Of a DNA stretch of 64,000 nucleotides, positions 10,065-17,929 are shown piece after piece (position 1 is the first letter of the stretch; each line of letters opens with the position of its first letter). Below the pieces are notes generated by a model that worked only from the letters and a program-made list of their open reading frames with translations, was not told the origin of the DNA and did no database searches. Position numbers and translations under genes: made by a program. This stretch comes from Argyresthia goedartella (Eukaryota > Arthropoda > Insecta > Lepidoptera > Argyresthiidae), in contig OX463815.1 in the NCBI GenBank assembly GCA_949825045.1, positions 15,183,231 through 15,247,230 of the forward strand. Direction: 5' to 3'.

Positions 10065-11975
10065 GCGAGGGCCCCCGGGGCCCCACTGTGCCTGTAACCG
10101 ATCAGGTAGGCAGCTATACGCCAGAGGGTCCCATTGTACAAATGGCCCACGCGCCGGTTCCATTGCCACCCTACGACGCCCCCCGAAGGGTTGTGGGCGT
10201 GAATTCAACCGTGGCCGCTCCATGAGCGGGGGGGACATCACATGCGACCGACGAGGACGAGGCGACGAGCGGGGCGACAACTGAGGCGGCGTCCGAACCG
10301 CACCCGCATAGCTCGAAGTTGTCCCATGCCACCCGCCCGTTACGGCCTGCTCAACACACCCAATGTGCCGCTGAGTCGGATGCTGAGTCGCAACCGAGAA
10401 CTCAGGGCCCCCCATGTGATGACCCTGAGTGCGGCCCTGCACCCCTGGGTGGCCGCGTGCTTGTGGCCCCATTGCCCGCTGAGTCGGATGCTGAGTCGCA
10501 ACCGAAAACTCAGGGCCCCCCATGTGATGACCCTGAGTGCGGCCCCGCACCCTAGTACTACCCTGTGCACGTGGGGACGCTGGCCCCTGGGTTGCGCTCC
10601 AAGTCGCAAACGAATTCTCAGGGCCCCATTCCGTATCACCCTGGGTACGGCCCTGTGGACGTGGGGACGTTGGCTCCTGAGTTGCGCTCCGAGTCGCAAA
10701 CGAATTCTCAGGGCCCCATGCCGTGTCACCCTGGGTACGGCCCTGTGGTGGCTGTTGGCCGGACCGGTTCATGCACAACAGATTGTTGTGGGCCCCACCA
10801 CAATATCCGCACAATTTAGTGCGCGTGCAGTCCCTAGCCATGTATGGCCCGAGGCACAGGAAACACCAGCTCCGCTGCTTGGCCATCCGGCGCCGTCCCT
10901 CAACCCTAAGTTCCCCGAACTTATTGCAATCGGCCACAGCATGGCCAATCTGCCTACAACATGGGCAGGTCTCACTATGTGGGGTCAATGCACTCACAGT
11001 CCCATACGACTGCCGGTTGGTGCGGTCCTTCCTCGTCGGAGGGCCCCTACTCACAGCGCTCCCGGCAGCTCTCTGTGGCTCCGAAGGATGGGTGACCGTC
11101 AACCCCAAATTCTCTGCCCGTCGAGCCTCCTCTTCCAAGAATCCGACCAAGTCGGAGAAGGCGGGCAGGTCCTCGGCCGACCGCCCGTGAGACTGTTCGA
11201 AACGAGTCTGCACGTCAGCGGGTAGGCGGGAAAGTACAATGTACAGCAGTAGGTACGACCATTCACCAACCGGAAGTCCAAGATTCTCTAGGGCCTTGGT
11301 GACGGACAACAACGGGTTCAAAACCTCCGTCTGTATGGCCCCGACCTTGTTCACAACCGGGATGCTAAACAAACGGTTCAGTTGGGCATCGGCCAACCTC
11401 CGTTTGTTGTGGTAACGTCTGACCAACAATTGCCTGGCCGTTTCATAGTTACCCTCCGTAACTGTCAAATGAGCGACCAGCTCCCTGGGCTCACCCCTCA
11501 ATGCTGCCACCAGCTGAGCCATTTTGACAGACTTGGTAATGTCCGATCGCATGTGCACCAAACTGTCGAACAGATTGATGAAGCTCATCCATTCACCGGA
11601 CACTCCGTCAAAGGTAGGCATAGTTATAACGGGTAACCTGGTCCCCGATCCCTGATGCGGCAGAGGTGCTTCAATGTCACCACCATGGCTGGACTCGCGC
11701 TGCCTACGTATGTCCGCAGCCTTCTGCGTGATAGCAGCTACCATCTCCATACATTGGTCGACATCCCCTAGCAACCGTGACAGCCTGTCAGGTGCGCAAC
11801 CATCAACTGATTCCGCCTGCGCGGACAATTCGAGCACCCTGTTGTAGCGTTCCTTAACGTCCATAGACCGCTCCAATACCACATCATGCCTATCTAAACG
11901 GTCTATCAGACCGTGTGCGGAGGAAAACCATCTGAGTTCCTTAGAAACACCCTTCTGTATTTCAGATAACGACAT
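10062..11975 (-). CDS. BEL-1 gag polyprotein
   Basis: Open frame of 637 residues on the minus strand, start in the same place as the BEL-3 gag. Residues about 120-240 form a DUF1759-type capsid region (MPTFDGVSGEWMSFINLFDS and the LLVRRYHNKR segment). Three cysteine-rich knuckles follow at about residues 350-415. The second knuckle has tyrosine where BEL-3 has the zinc-binding histidine (GPYMARDC against GPHMARDC). A proline/glycine-rich tandem repeat region follows, with two copies of a 24-residue HHMGGPEFSVATQHP unit against one in BEL-3. That accounts exactly for the 36-residue length difference. The product would form the particle and package element RNA. No stop or frameshift, so it may still be translated. 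Confidence 0.93.
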   Translation of the reverse strand: MSLSEIQKGVSKELRWFSSAHGLIDRLDRHDVVLERSMDVKERYNRVLELSAQAESVDGCAPDRLSRLLGDVDQCMEMVAAITQKAADIRRQRESSHGGDIEAPLPHQGSGTRLPVITMPTFDGVSGEWMSFINLFDSLVHMRSDITKSVKMAQLVAALRGEPRELVAHLTVTEGNYETARQLLVRRYHNKRRLADAQLNRLFSIPVVNKVGAIQTEVLNPLLSVTKALENLGLPVGEWSYLLLYIVLSRLPADVQTRFEQSHGRSAEDLPAFSDLVGFLEEEARRAENLGLTVTHPSEPQRAAGSAVSRGPPTRKDRTNRQSYGTVSALTPHSETCPCCRQIGHAVADCNKFGELRVEGRRRMAKQRSWCFLCLGPYMARDCTRTKLCGYCGGAHNNLLCMNRSGQQPPQGRTQGDTAWGPENSFATRSATQEPTSPRPQGRTQGDTEWGPENSFATWSATQGPASPRAQGSTRVRGRTQGHHMGGPEFSVATQHPTQRAMGPQARGHPGVQGRTQGHHMGGPEFSVATQHPTQRHIGCVEQAVTGGWHGTTSSYAGAVRTPPQLSPRSSPRPRRSHVMSPPLMERPRLNSRPQPFGGRRRVAMEPARGPFVQWDPLAYSCLPDRLQAQWGPGGPR

Positions 11976-12576
11976 GATCGGAACGATACTTACTCACAAT
12001 TTGCAATAACTCAATTATATTGGACCCTCCAGTCTACAACCCAAACGAGGGAACCCTAAACTATAACTTAAACAATGCTGATTTCCCCAAACAATAGAAA
12101 CCGAGTTTTATATCTACACAAATTCTGTAAACAACAATTTAGTTTCCCTATATCATATAACACACACAGATAGTCAATATTAGTTCAAGTTATAAATTGC
12201 TATAAACTGAAAACAATGTCATAGCCTGCTATCAATAAATGTAACTACCTATGTTAACCAAACATTCATTAGCATTACTAGACCACTAATAGATTGACTA
12301 ACTGGTAACTGGTACTTCAATGCAAATTTCAATTCACCTACAATGTACCTGTAATGTAATTACTATTCTGAGTCACATCTCAGTACAACTGGTCATTTAG
12401 GGAAAACTGTTATATCTGTCTGTCTACTACCAGCAATAGACTTATAACTTACAATACTACCAATCTATGTGGATACAGGAACAACACCAAGTTAGCTAAT
12501 AACCGCCTATACCTACAGATTGATAGTCCCAAATCGTGGGTTCCCGGAGCCCTTGACGGCTGCAAATCTCAGGAAA
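11976..12576 (-). other. BEL-1 leader between primer site and gag
   Basis: About 600 bp of non-coding, AT-rich sequence, closely similar to the BEL-3 leader (56327-56846) but longer. A segment of about 75 bp near 12335-12410 is absent from BEL-3. It presumably carries packaging signals; none can be pinpointed. Confidence 0.7.
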
Positions 12577-12593
12577 CCACGCTCTTGCTACCA
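12577..12593 (-). promoter_or_regulatory. BEL-1 primer binding site
   Basis: Three bases inside the 5' LTR the minus strand reads TGGTAGCAAGAGCGTGG. It starts with TGG as expected for pairing to a tRNA CCA end. BEL-2 and BEL-3 have nearly the same sequence here. The first dozen bases of the BEL-2 version resemble the complement of an initiator tRNA-Met end, but I cannot settle the tRNA. Confidence 0.65.
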
Positions 12594-12596
12594 AAA

Positions 12597-13120
12597 TGTT
12601 CAGGCCTCTCGGCACCCAATGACCTCGCAGGGGCCCATCAGCTACGAGGTAGCGTAGCGATCGGATGCCAAGAAGCAAGAACGTCGGCGATTCACCGAGC
12701 TAAAGTAAATAGATTCTATCTGACCTGGTCTGTGCTTCGTTCCCGTCAAACACCTGTCTCTCTGCAAGGCCTGGGTGCACCCTAGGCTCTTCTTGGTAGA
12801 CAGGTTCTTCAGCCAACCAGGTATGGCTGGCAGGCCAGCTTCGACGCGCACAGTGTTCCAACACAGGTTATGTTACGTAAATGCGAACTTTATCTGGTTC
12901 GGTGAACCACAATACACTCAGCTAAATAGACAATCCTGAGGGGAGCCCGAATACAATTCCAGATGGCTTACGATTTAATTTCAATGCCCTATACCAATAC
13001 GCGTTCCATCGCGAGGGCTTTTCGTCTGTTAGTTGTCAAAAACCGCTAGGTTGGCAGCACCGTCAAATTCAAAATGGCCGTTCCGAAACCATCGATCGAG
13101 TATCGATTTTGAATCGAACA
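12597..13120 (-). repeat. BEL-1 5' LTR
   Basis: 524 bp, partner of 8069-8592, followed by the second gtgta duplication at 13121-13125. Contains the element promoter by analogy; no TATA box was assigned. Confidence 0.95.
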
Positions 13121-13441
13121 GTGTAGATGTGGTCGAGTGATGTCGCCGATGTGGATGCTATGCGCGTAGGGAAGTCTACCAAGCTCCTGAAGCTATGTGA
13201 TTCGAGTGTGTCCCTAAGTTCTTTGTGTTCAGTACTGTCTGTCATTGTATCAATATTCGCGTCTCCTAAGACAATACACTCGAGACCGGTCTCGTTAATT
13301 TTACCAAGAAGATTATCTAATACAGCTATGAAGTCAGATGCCTTGATTTTATTAGTACGATAAAGGCATACTACTAGTAATTTGTAGTCTAATAACTCAA
13401 TTGCCGATATTTCACAGTAGCGTTCAACGGCTAATTTACAG
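13121..13441 (-). pseudogene. APE-type endonuclease fragment of the Daphne-type LINE
   Basis: Translated on the minus strand from about 13430, it gives LLVVCLYR, then VLGDANIDT, then FRSLVDFPTRIAS and SLDHIY. This is the middle of an apurinic-type LINE endonuclease that nicks target DNA. It runs straight into the BEL-1 target duplication and continues at 8068. The N-terminal part of the endonuclease and any ORF1 are missing, because the LOA-type LINE begins at about 13442 on the other strand. Confidence 0.82.
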
Positions 13442-14033
13442 TGACTTTACTAGTGACTGGTCCCCGGACCTCTTACTAGCTGATGGCTTAAAGTCCCTCC
13501 GGTTCTGTCGGTTAAGGTGGGTGTACCCGGCAGACTAACTACACTACACTCACCTGCGTCTTGTGGTCTGCGCATTTGATCACCGTAGGCCAGGATGAAG
13601 GGGTCCTGGGGGGTTGAGCCAAGCGTTGTTGTGGATTTAGCTTCGTAAGGCAACACGCCCTCTTTGGCCTGGATTTCAGGCAAAACGGTAGCCTCGCCCG
13701 TAGCCGCGGGTTGGGGTAACGGCCAAGTGTCCCGTCAAAGGGCCACGGCTAGGGGTGTAGGGTCCGCTAAGGCATCAGCCAAAGCGGTGGGATGGGCCAT
13801 GCTGACGGGGTAAGCTTCGGTAACTACGGCGGTGGGACCATGTCGCTGACACCTTGGTTCCCATCGTCCACAGAAGCGTGCTCCCGATGTCGCGCCAAGT
13901 ACCAGCCATATGCTCCTATATCTACTCGGTACTCCTAGCGACTGAAAGCTGTTCCAAGCGAGTAGGCGCTCCCAAATGTGCGGGCTCCGTCGAGGGTGGG
14001 AAACCGAGTAGACAAATCTTTATACATTTGACC
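13442..14033 (+). other. 5' leader of the LOA-type LINE
   Basis: About 590 bp, GC-richer than its surroundings, without a long frame of its own. The exact 5' end is uncertain; the change from Daphne-type minus-strand coding places it near 13442. The start codon at 14034 lies in a favourable accATGg context. Confidence 0.6.
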
Positions 14034-15653
14034 ATGGATCGTGTCAGGTCAAAAAAACCCTCTGGAACGCTTCCAGCGGTGAAAACCGCAAGCGTCTCCA
14101 AACAGGTGCGAGAATCTGCCTCGGCAGATCCTCAAGCCTTAACTGGGCGCACTGCCACCATCAATGACCTACCGGTGCAAACCGGTAGTGCTTCCACTGT
14201 GGAGGTTAGCTGCACTAAGCCTGAAAGCGAGTCGAGAGGCAGGGCCACGGGGCAACCCGGTGCGCGGAGCCATTCGACTAACATCGCCGAGCATTTTGCC
14301 AGCGCCTGGACGATGGTTGGTCGAAAGGGTATACCACCCAAGCAATCCTTGCAAGGGAAGGGCCCATCGACTAAACGGCTAGATACGGTGCAAACCGGAC
14401 CAGGGCGTAAAGCGAATCGCCGGTGGAAGAAGAAACAGCGTTTGGCTGCCACATCGGCCGCTGCCGGCGTAGATGGGGTTCCATCTGCCACGGTGGCGAC
14501 CGTTAGCGGCCCCGCTGTTAATACAGCCGGAGCTGCGGGTAAGGTGACCGGCTCCCGTGGTGTCAAAGGGGCAACCCTAGACTCAAACGGGGCTAAACCT
14601 ACCGTAGCGTTCTCTGGTGGTCCGACTTCTAACAAGAAGTTGAAATCTGCCAAGAGACCCGGCAAAAACGAGCGCGCGGCTGCTAAGAGGGCTTGACTCG
14701 AGGATAGTAATTCTCCTCGAGTGGAACCTAAAAAGCAGTGCACGGAAGCGCGCAGAGCTGGGGTCACCTATGCTCAGAAGGTGAAGTCTGACCAGTACAT
14801 CGCCGTTACTGACGTCGCTACTGATCATATTTCACAGGATCTGTCAACGCTCATCCTCAACGAGATTGATGACAAAATTTTGAGGGAAGCGTTGTCGGAT
14901 CCGAGCAAGGAAAACCCCAAATTCGGTGGCAAGCCTGGTTACGAGGACGGCCACCTTAAACTGTTCGTGGAGGACGAGTAATCCCTGAACTGGGTGCGGG
15001 AGTGTGTCTCCGGCGTGTCTACACCATCCAACGTACAGATGGTGGTGAAACTCCAATCGGAGATGGTCCGCAGGGTTCGATGTGGGGTGCTCATACCCAA
15101 CGAACGGGGCAAGTGGAAGTCTGCGCCCGACGTCAGCGTAGTCCTCCACTTTATGAACAAGTGGGCACAGGTTGACCGATGCCTCCTCCAGAAAGTGGAT
15201 GAGCAGCAGGAAAACCTGTTTCTCATTACAGACGTCCCTGAAGATGTGGTGCCGACCCTGCTGGAAAGGGGCAGACAGCTCCTTTTTGGTAGTGGTTCGG
15301 TCTACCTTAAATTTCAGGGACCCGGTGGGAAATTTATTTAGGAACCACCGGTGGTAATGCAGACCAGCTCTAAGCTGGTCATCACTGGGGTCTCATCATC
15401 ATCATCTATGCCCCAGAGTTCCACTCCAGAGCGGCAGCAAACAGTTCCCGATGTCGTCGGGGAAAGTTCTGCTGCTCAACCGCAGGACGGGCACGCGCAC
15501 TGGGAGGCCATGCTGCTTGGTAAAGGCAATGAGCTAGAACCAGCAGTGGTGCCCTCTGAGGGCGAGGAGCTGTCCATGCGGCTGGAGGAGGAACTCGTCT
15601 TGGAGGTGGAGGAGGGGTTGACCAAAAATGGCGTCCCTCTCCCGCGATTGTAA
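14034..15653 (+). pseudogene. LOA-type ORF1 with DUF4780-like domain
   Basis: One frame of about 540 codons runs from the ATG at 14034 to 15653. It is broken only by three in-frame stops: TGA at 14694-14696, TAA at 14979-14981 and TAG at 15339-15341. The first 200 residues are basic and low complexity, rich in Lys, Arg, Ala, Gly, Thr and Ser. Next comes a domain starting RAGVTYAQKVKSDQYIAV, with LFVEDE and the GVLIPNERGKW block. This is the DUF4780-like region found in ORF1 of LOA-type LINEs and some insect retro-genes. The end is acidic and Ser/Glu rich. It would bind element RNA. The frame overlaps the ORF2 start by 26 bp in the -1 frame, which supports coupled translation. Confidence 0.8.
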
Positions 15654-15860
15654 AGTCCTCCAAGCCAACCTCCAACACAGCCAAACTGCAACGGCCCAGT
15701 TAAGACGCTGGTTGGGGGCAAACAGCACTGCCGTGGCTCTGATCCAGGAGCCGTGGATCAACCGCGGTAGCATTCGAGGGCTCGCCAATTTGAGAGGTAA
15801 GCTTTTCGTTACAACTGATCACGATAACCCTAGAACGTGCATCACAACTACTAACAACAT
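15628..15860 (+). pseudogene. LOA-type ORF2, endonuclease N-terminus
   Basis: Begins with an ATG inside the end of ORF1 and gives KVLQANLQHSQTATAQL followed by VALIQEPWI, the first endonuclease motifs of this LINE group (Asn and catalytic Glu). It stops at 15860 where the CR1-like LINE begins. The domain resumes at 21157. Confidence 0.85.
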
Positions 15861-16340
15861 TGAGAGTACCGGACCAACCGACGTAGGAGATAGACGTATT
15901 GCTGTACGCTCGTACTTCTAAATTCATATTTAGTACATAAAACCGCTGTTTGTGTCATTTTTCTAACACTAAATTAAAGCTGATTTAATCTAGATTCTGT
16001 ACTTCAAAAATTGTCAAGTGATTTTGCGTTTTAAAGTGCCAAACATCAACAAAAGTGACCATATGGTTTCAAAGTGTATAGTGCCAACAGTTAAGGACCG
16101 GTTATCGTGACTCGACGGCTCTGCGCTGCAAGGCCAAGCGCTGTTACTAACCAACCGCTATCAACAGGATCAACACCTTCGAGATATTTGTGCTCTCACC
16201 ATCGGAGCGCCGTGGATCAGAAGTAACGACGCCTGCTTCGTACGCGTAGGGTCACCGGTTCAAATCTCGGCTCCACAAAACATTGTATTTTTAATTTTCA
16301 TTTTTTGTTTCTTATTTTATTTTGCATACCTCTCACAAGT
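15861..16340 (+). other. CR1-like LINE leader with a tRNA-like stretch
   Basis: The leader contains, at about 16213-16275, an A-box-like tggatcagaag and a B-box-like ggttcaaatc spaced as in tRNA genes. It could be an internal RNA polymerase III-type promoter or a decayed tRNA or SINE head. I cannot fold a complete cloverleaf by eye, so I do not call a tRNA. Confidence 0.35.
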
Positions 16341-17704
16341 ATGCCGGCGAAGTGCGATGCATGCGGCAAATTTATCGGCGCAGCTGATACGATGGGCTGT
16401 TTGTCATGCCCACGAGCTTACCACTACCAATGTCTCAATTTAAAACCGGAAGAGTTCAGAAAGCTGACCATAGAAGAACGCAAAATGACTAAATGCGTAT
16501 CATGCAAAGCTGAGGTACGCTCGAAAACCCCACTACGGAGTGCCGACGGCAATCTTCGCAAGAAAAGCGTATCCCTAGCTTCCACCACTGCCAGCGCCGT
16601 TAATGCCGTCACCCCCACTGACGCCACCGCCACCGCCGCCACACCCCCCACTGCCACAGCAACCACTACCACCACCACTGCCGTCACAGCCGCCACTGCC
16701 ATAGCCACCGCTGCCACCGCCACCGCCACCACCGCCGCCGCCACCACCACCGCCACCGCCATCGCCGCTGCCGCCACCGCCGCCGCCTCCACCATCTCAG
16801 TTGCTAATGCCGCTGGCTCTGCCGTCACCATGCCCCTGGTTACAGACGACAATCCGAGCACAACTGAACCGGCCAATTTAATTACAGTTGCAGCTAACGT
16901 CACCAATGCGCCACTTACCGCCGCACCTCTACCTCACACCGAGAGTCACCGTGTACCGATCTCTTCAAACACCGCGACAAGTGGAAATTTTCTCTCTGAC
17001 TTAGAGAAACGCCTTGAACTCTTAATTTTGAAAGGCAATGAGTCGCTGAAAAAAGAAATTCGCGAGATGCTAAAAGCAGAAATAGCTACTCATGTGGAAA
17101 GTCTCACTTCTGAATTGGATGGTAGATTAGCTGAAGTAGAATCTCAGTGTAGCAGGATCTGTGAGCTCGAAAAGAATCTACAGGCATCTCAGGAGCGAAT
17201 TATTGAGCTTGAGAATGAATTCGGCGCGAACCAACAATGGCTACGTATGAACAACTTGGAAATCTCGGGAGTACCGGAAACGAATAACGAGTCAATCCCT
17301 AACGTAGCGATTCAAATCGCAAGCCACGCCGGAGTCACACTTCAGTCGTGCGACGTAGAGTTCGCCCATCGCGTGCAGCCGGTAAAGGCGGTTCCTGGCC
17401 GCCCAAAAAACATCATAGTCAAACTGAGACAACGATTGCACAAGGACGAGATAATGCAGGTCTGCGCAAAACTAAAGGTGTCTACACTTCGGACCTAGGG
17501 TTTATTGGAAATTCCAAAAAACTTTATTTCCATGACCATCTAACACCGCTTAATAAGAAATTACTAAAGGACTGTAAAGCCGTATGCAACGAACAAAATT
17601 ACACTTACGTGTGGGTAAAACACTGTAACATTTACGTCCGTAAAGCTATAAATTGTCCTCAGTTACATATTAGAAGCTCTAAGGATTTTGCCAAAATTGT
17701 ATGA
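16341..17704 (+). pseudogene. CR1-like ORF1: PHD finger, Ala/Thr repeat, coiled coil
   Basis: The start chosen at 16341 places a zinc finger at the N-terminus, as in related proteins. Residues about 3-60 have the Cys4-His-Cys3 pattern (CDACG, CLSC, HYQC, CVSC). Residues about 90-155 are almost pure Ala and Thr, encoded by a GCC/ACC trinucleotide-like repeat at 16600-16800. Residues about 215-300 form a charged coiled coil with heptad Leu/Ile, followed by the WLRMNNLEISGVPE strand and HRVQP core of LINE ORF1 proteins. A frameshift near 17480 moves the last 75 residues (LYFHDHLTPLNKKLLKDC onward) into another frame ending at 17704. The product would be a nucleic-acid-binding, self-associating chaperone. 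Confidence 0.88.
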
Positions 17705-17929
17705 TTAGTTATTTATCTGTTGGTTACCAAATCGCTTATGATAACTCCATTGTAACTTACTACTGCACTCTTAGTTCATTGATACACACACACAATCACT
17801 ACTCCTCATACATACACACACACATACACACACAAATAACCACCTTATTTCCCTTCCTTTTATACAACCAAGTCAACAAGTACGCCCAACTATTACTAAA
17901 CTCCGTTATTACTATTGTCTTTGTTCTAT

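Larger units (their letters stand above)
8069..13120 (-). mobile_element. BEL-1: BEL/Pao LTR retrotransposon with internally deleted pol
   Basis: The element is bounded by two 524-bp LTRs that differ at only about three positions by eye. It is flanked by the 5-bp duplication gtgta (8064-8068 and 13121-13125). On the minus strand the order is 5' LTR, primer site, about 600-bp leader, gag, in-frame TAG, shortened pol, purine-rich tract, 3' LTR. Total length is 5,052 bp. Relative to BEL-3, pol lacks two blocks, about 1.56 kb and 840 bp, yet remains open. It sits in the endonuclease of the Daphne-type LINE. Near-identical LTRs indicate recent insertion although the element cannot encode its own RT. 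Confidence 0.95.
3751..13441 (-). mobile_element. Daphne/CR1-group LINE, minus strand, split by two later insertions
   Basis: Three separated blocks read in order on the minus strand as one LINE: the end of an APE-type endonuclease (13441-13121), the end of that domain plus the linker before RT (8068-7619), and RT plus C-terminal domain (5655-4000) with a 3' tail at 3755-3779. BEL-1 lies between blocks one and two with a perfect 5-bp target duplication. A plus-strand CR1-like LINE lies between blocks two and three. The copy is 5' truncated within the endonuclease, next to the start of the LOA-type LINE. Clade assignment rests on resemblance of the RT and C-terminal region to CR1/Daphne elements. 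Confidence 0.8.

Noticed and set aside
10242..11225. 327-codon plus-strand open frame opposite BEL-1 gag, with a counterpart opposite BEL-3 gag (57597-58388, minus)
   Set aside because: It is antisense to a well supported gag, has no domain, and recurs only because the two elements are nearly identical; the GC- and repeat-rich sense strand explains the open frame.
13127..13363. 78-codon plus-strand frame
   Set aside because: Opposite strand carries the Daphne-type endonuclease motifs in correct order.
14132..14767. 211-codon minus-strand frame opposite LOA-type ORF1
   Set aside because: Shadow of the GC-rich ORF1 coding strand.
16424..16906. Minus-strand frame of Val/Ala-rich residues
   Set aside because: It is the complement of the Ala/Thr repeat of ORF1; low complexity keeps it open.
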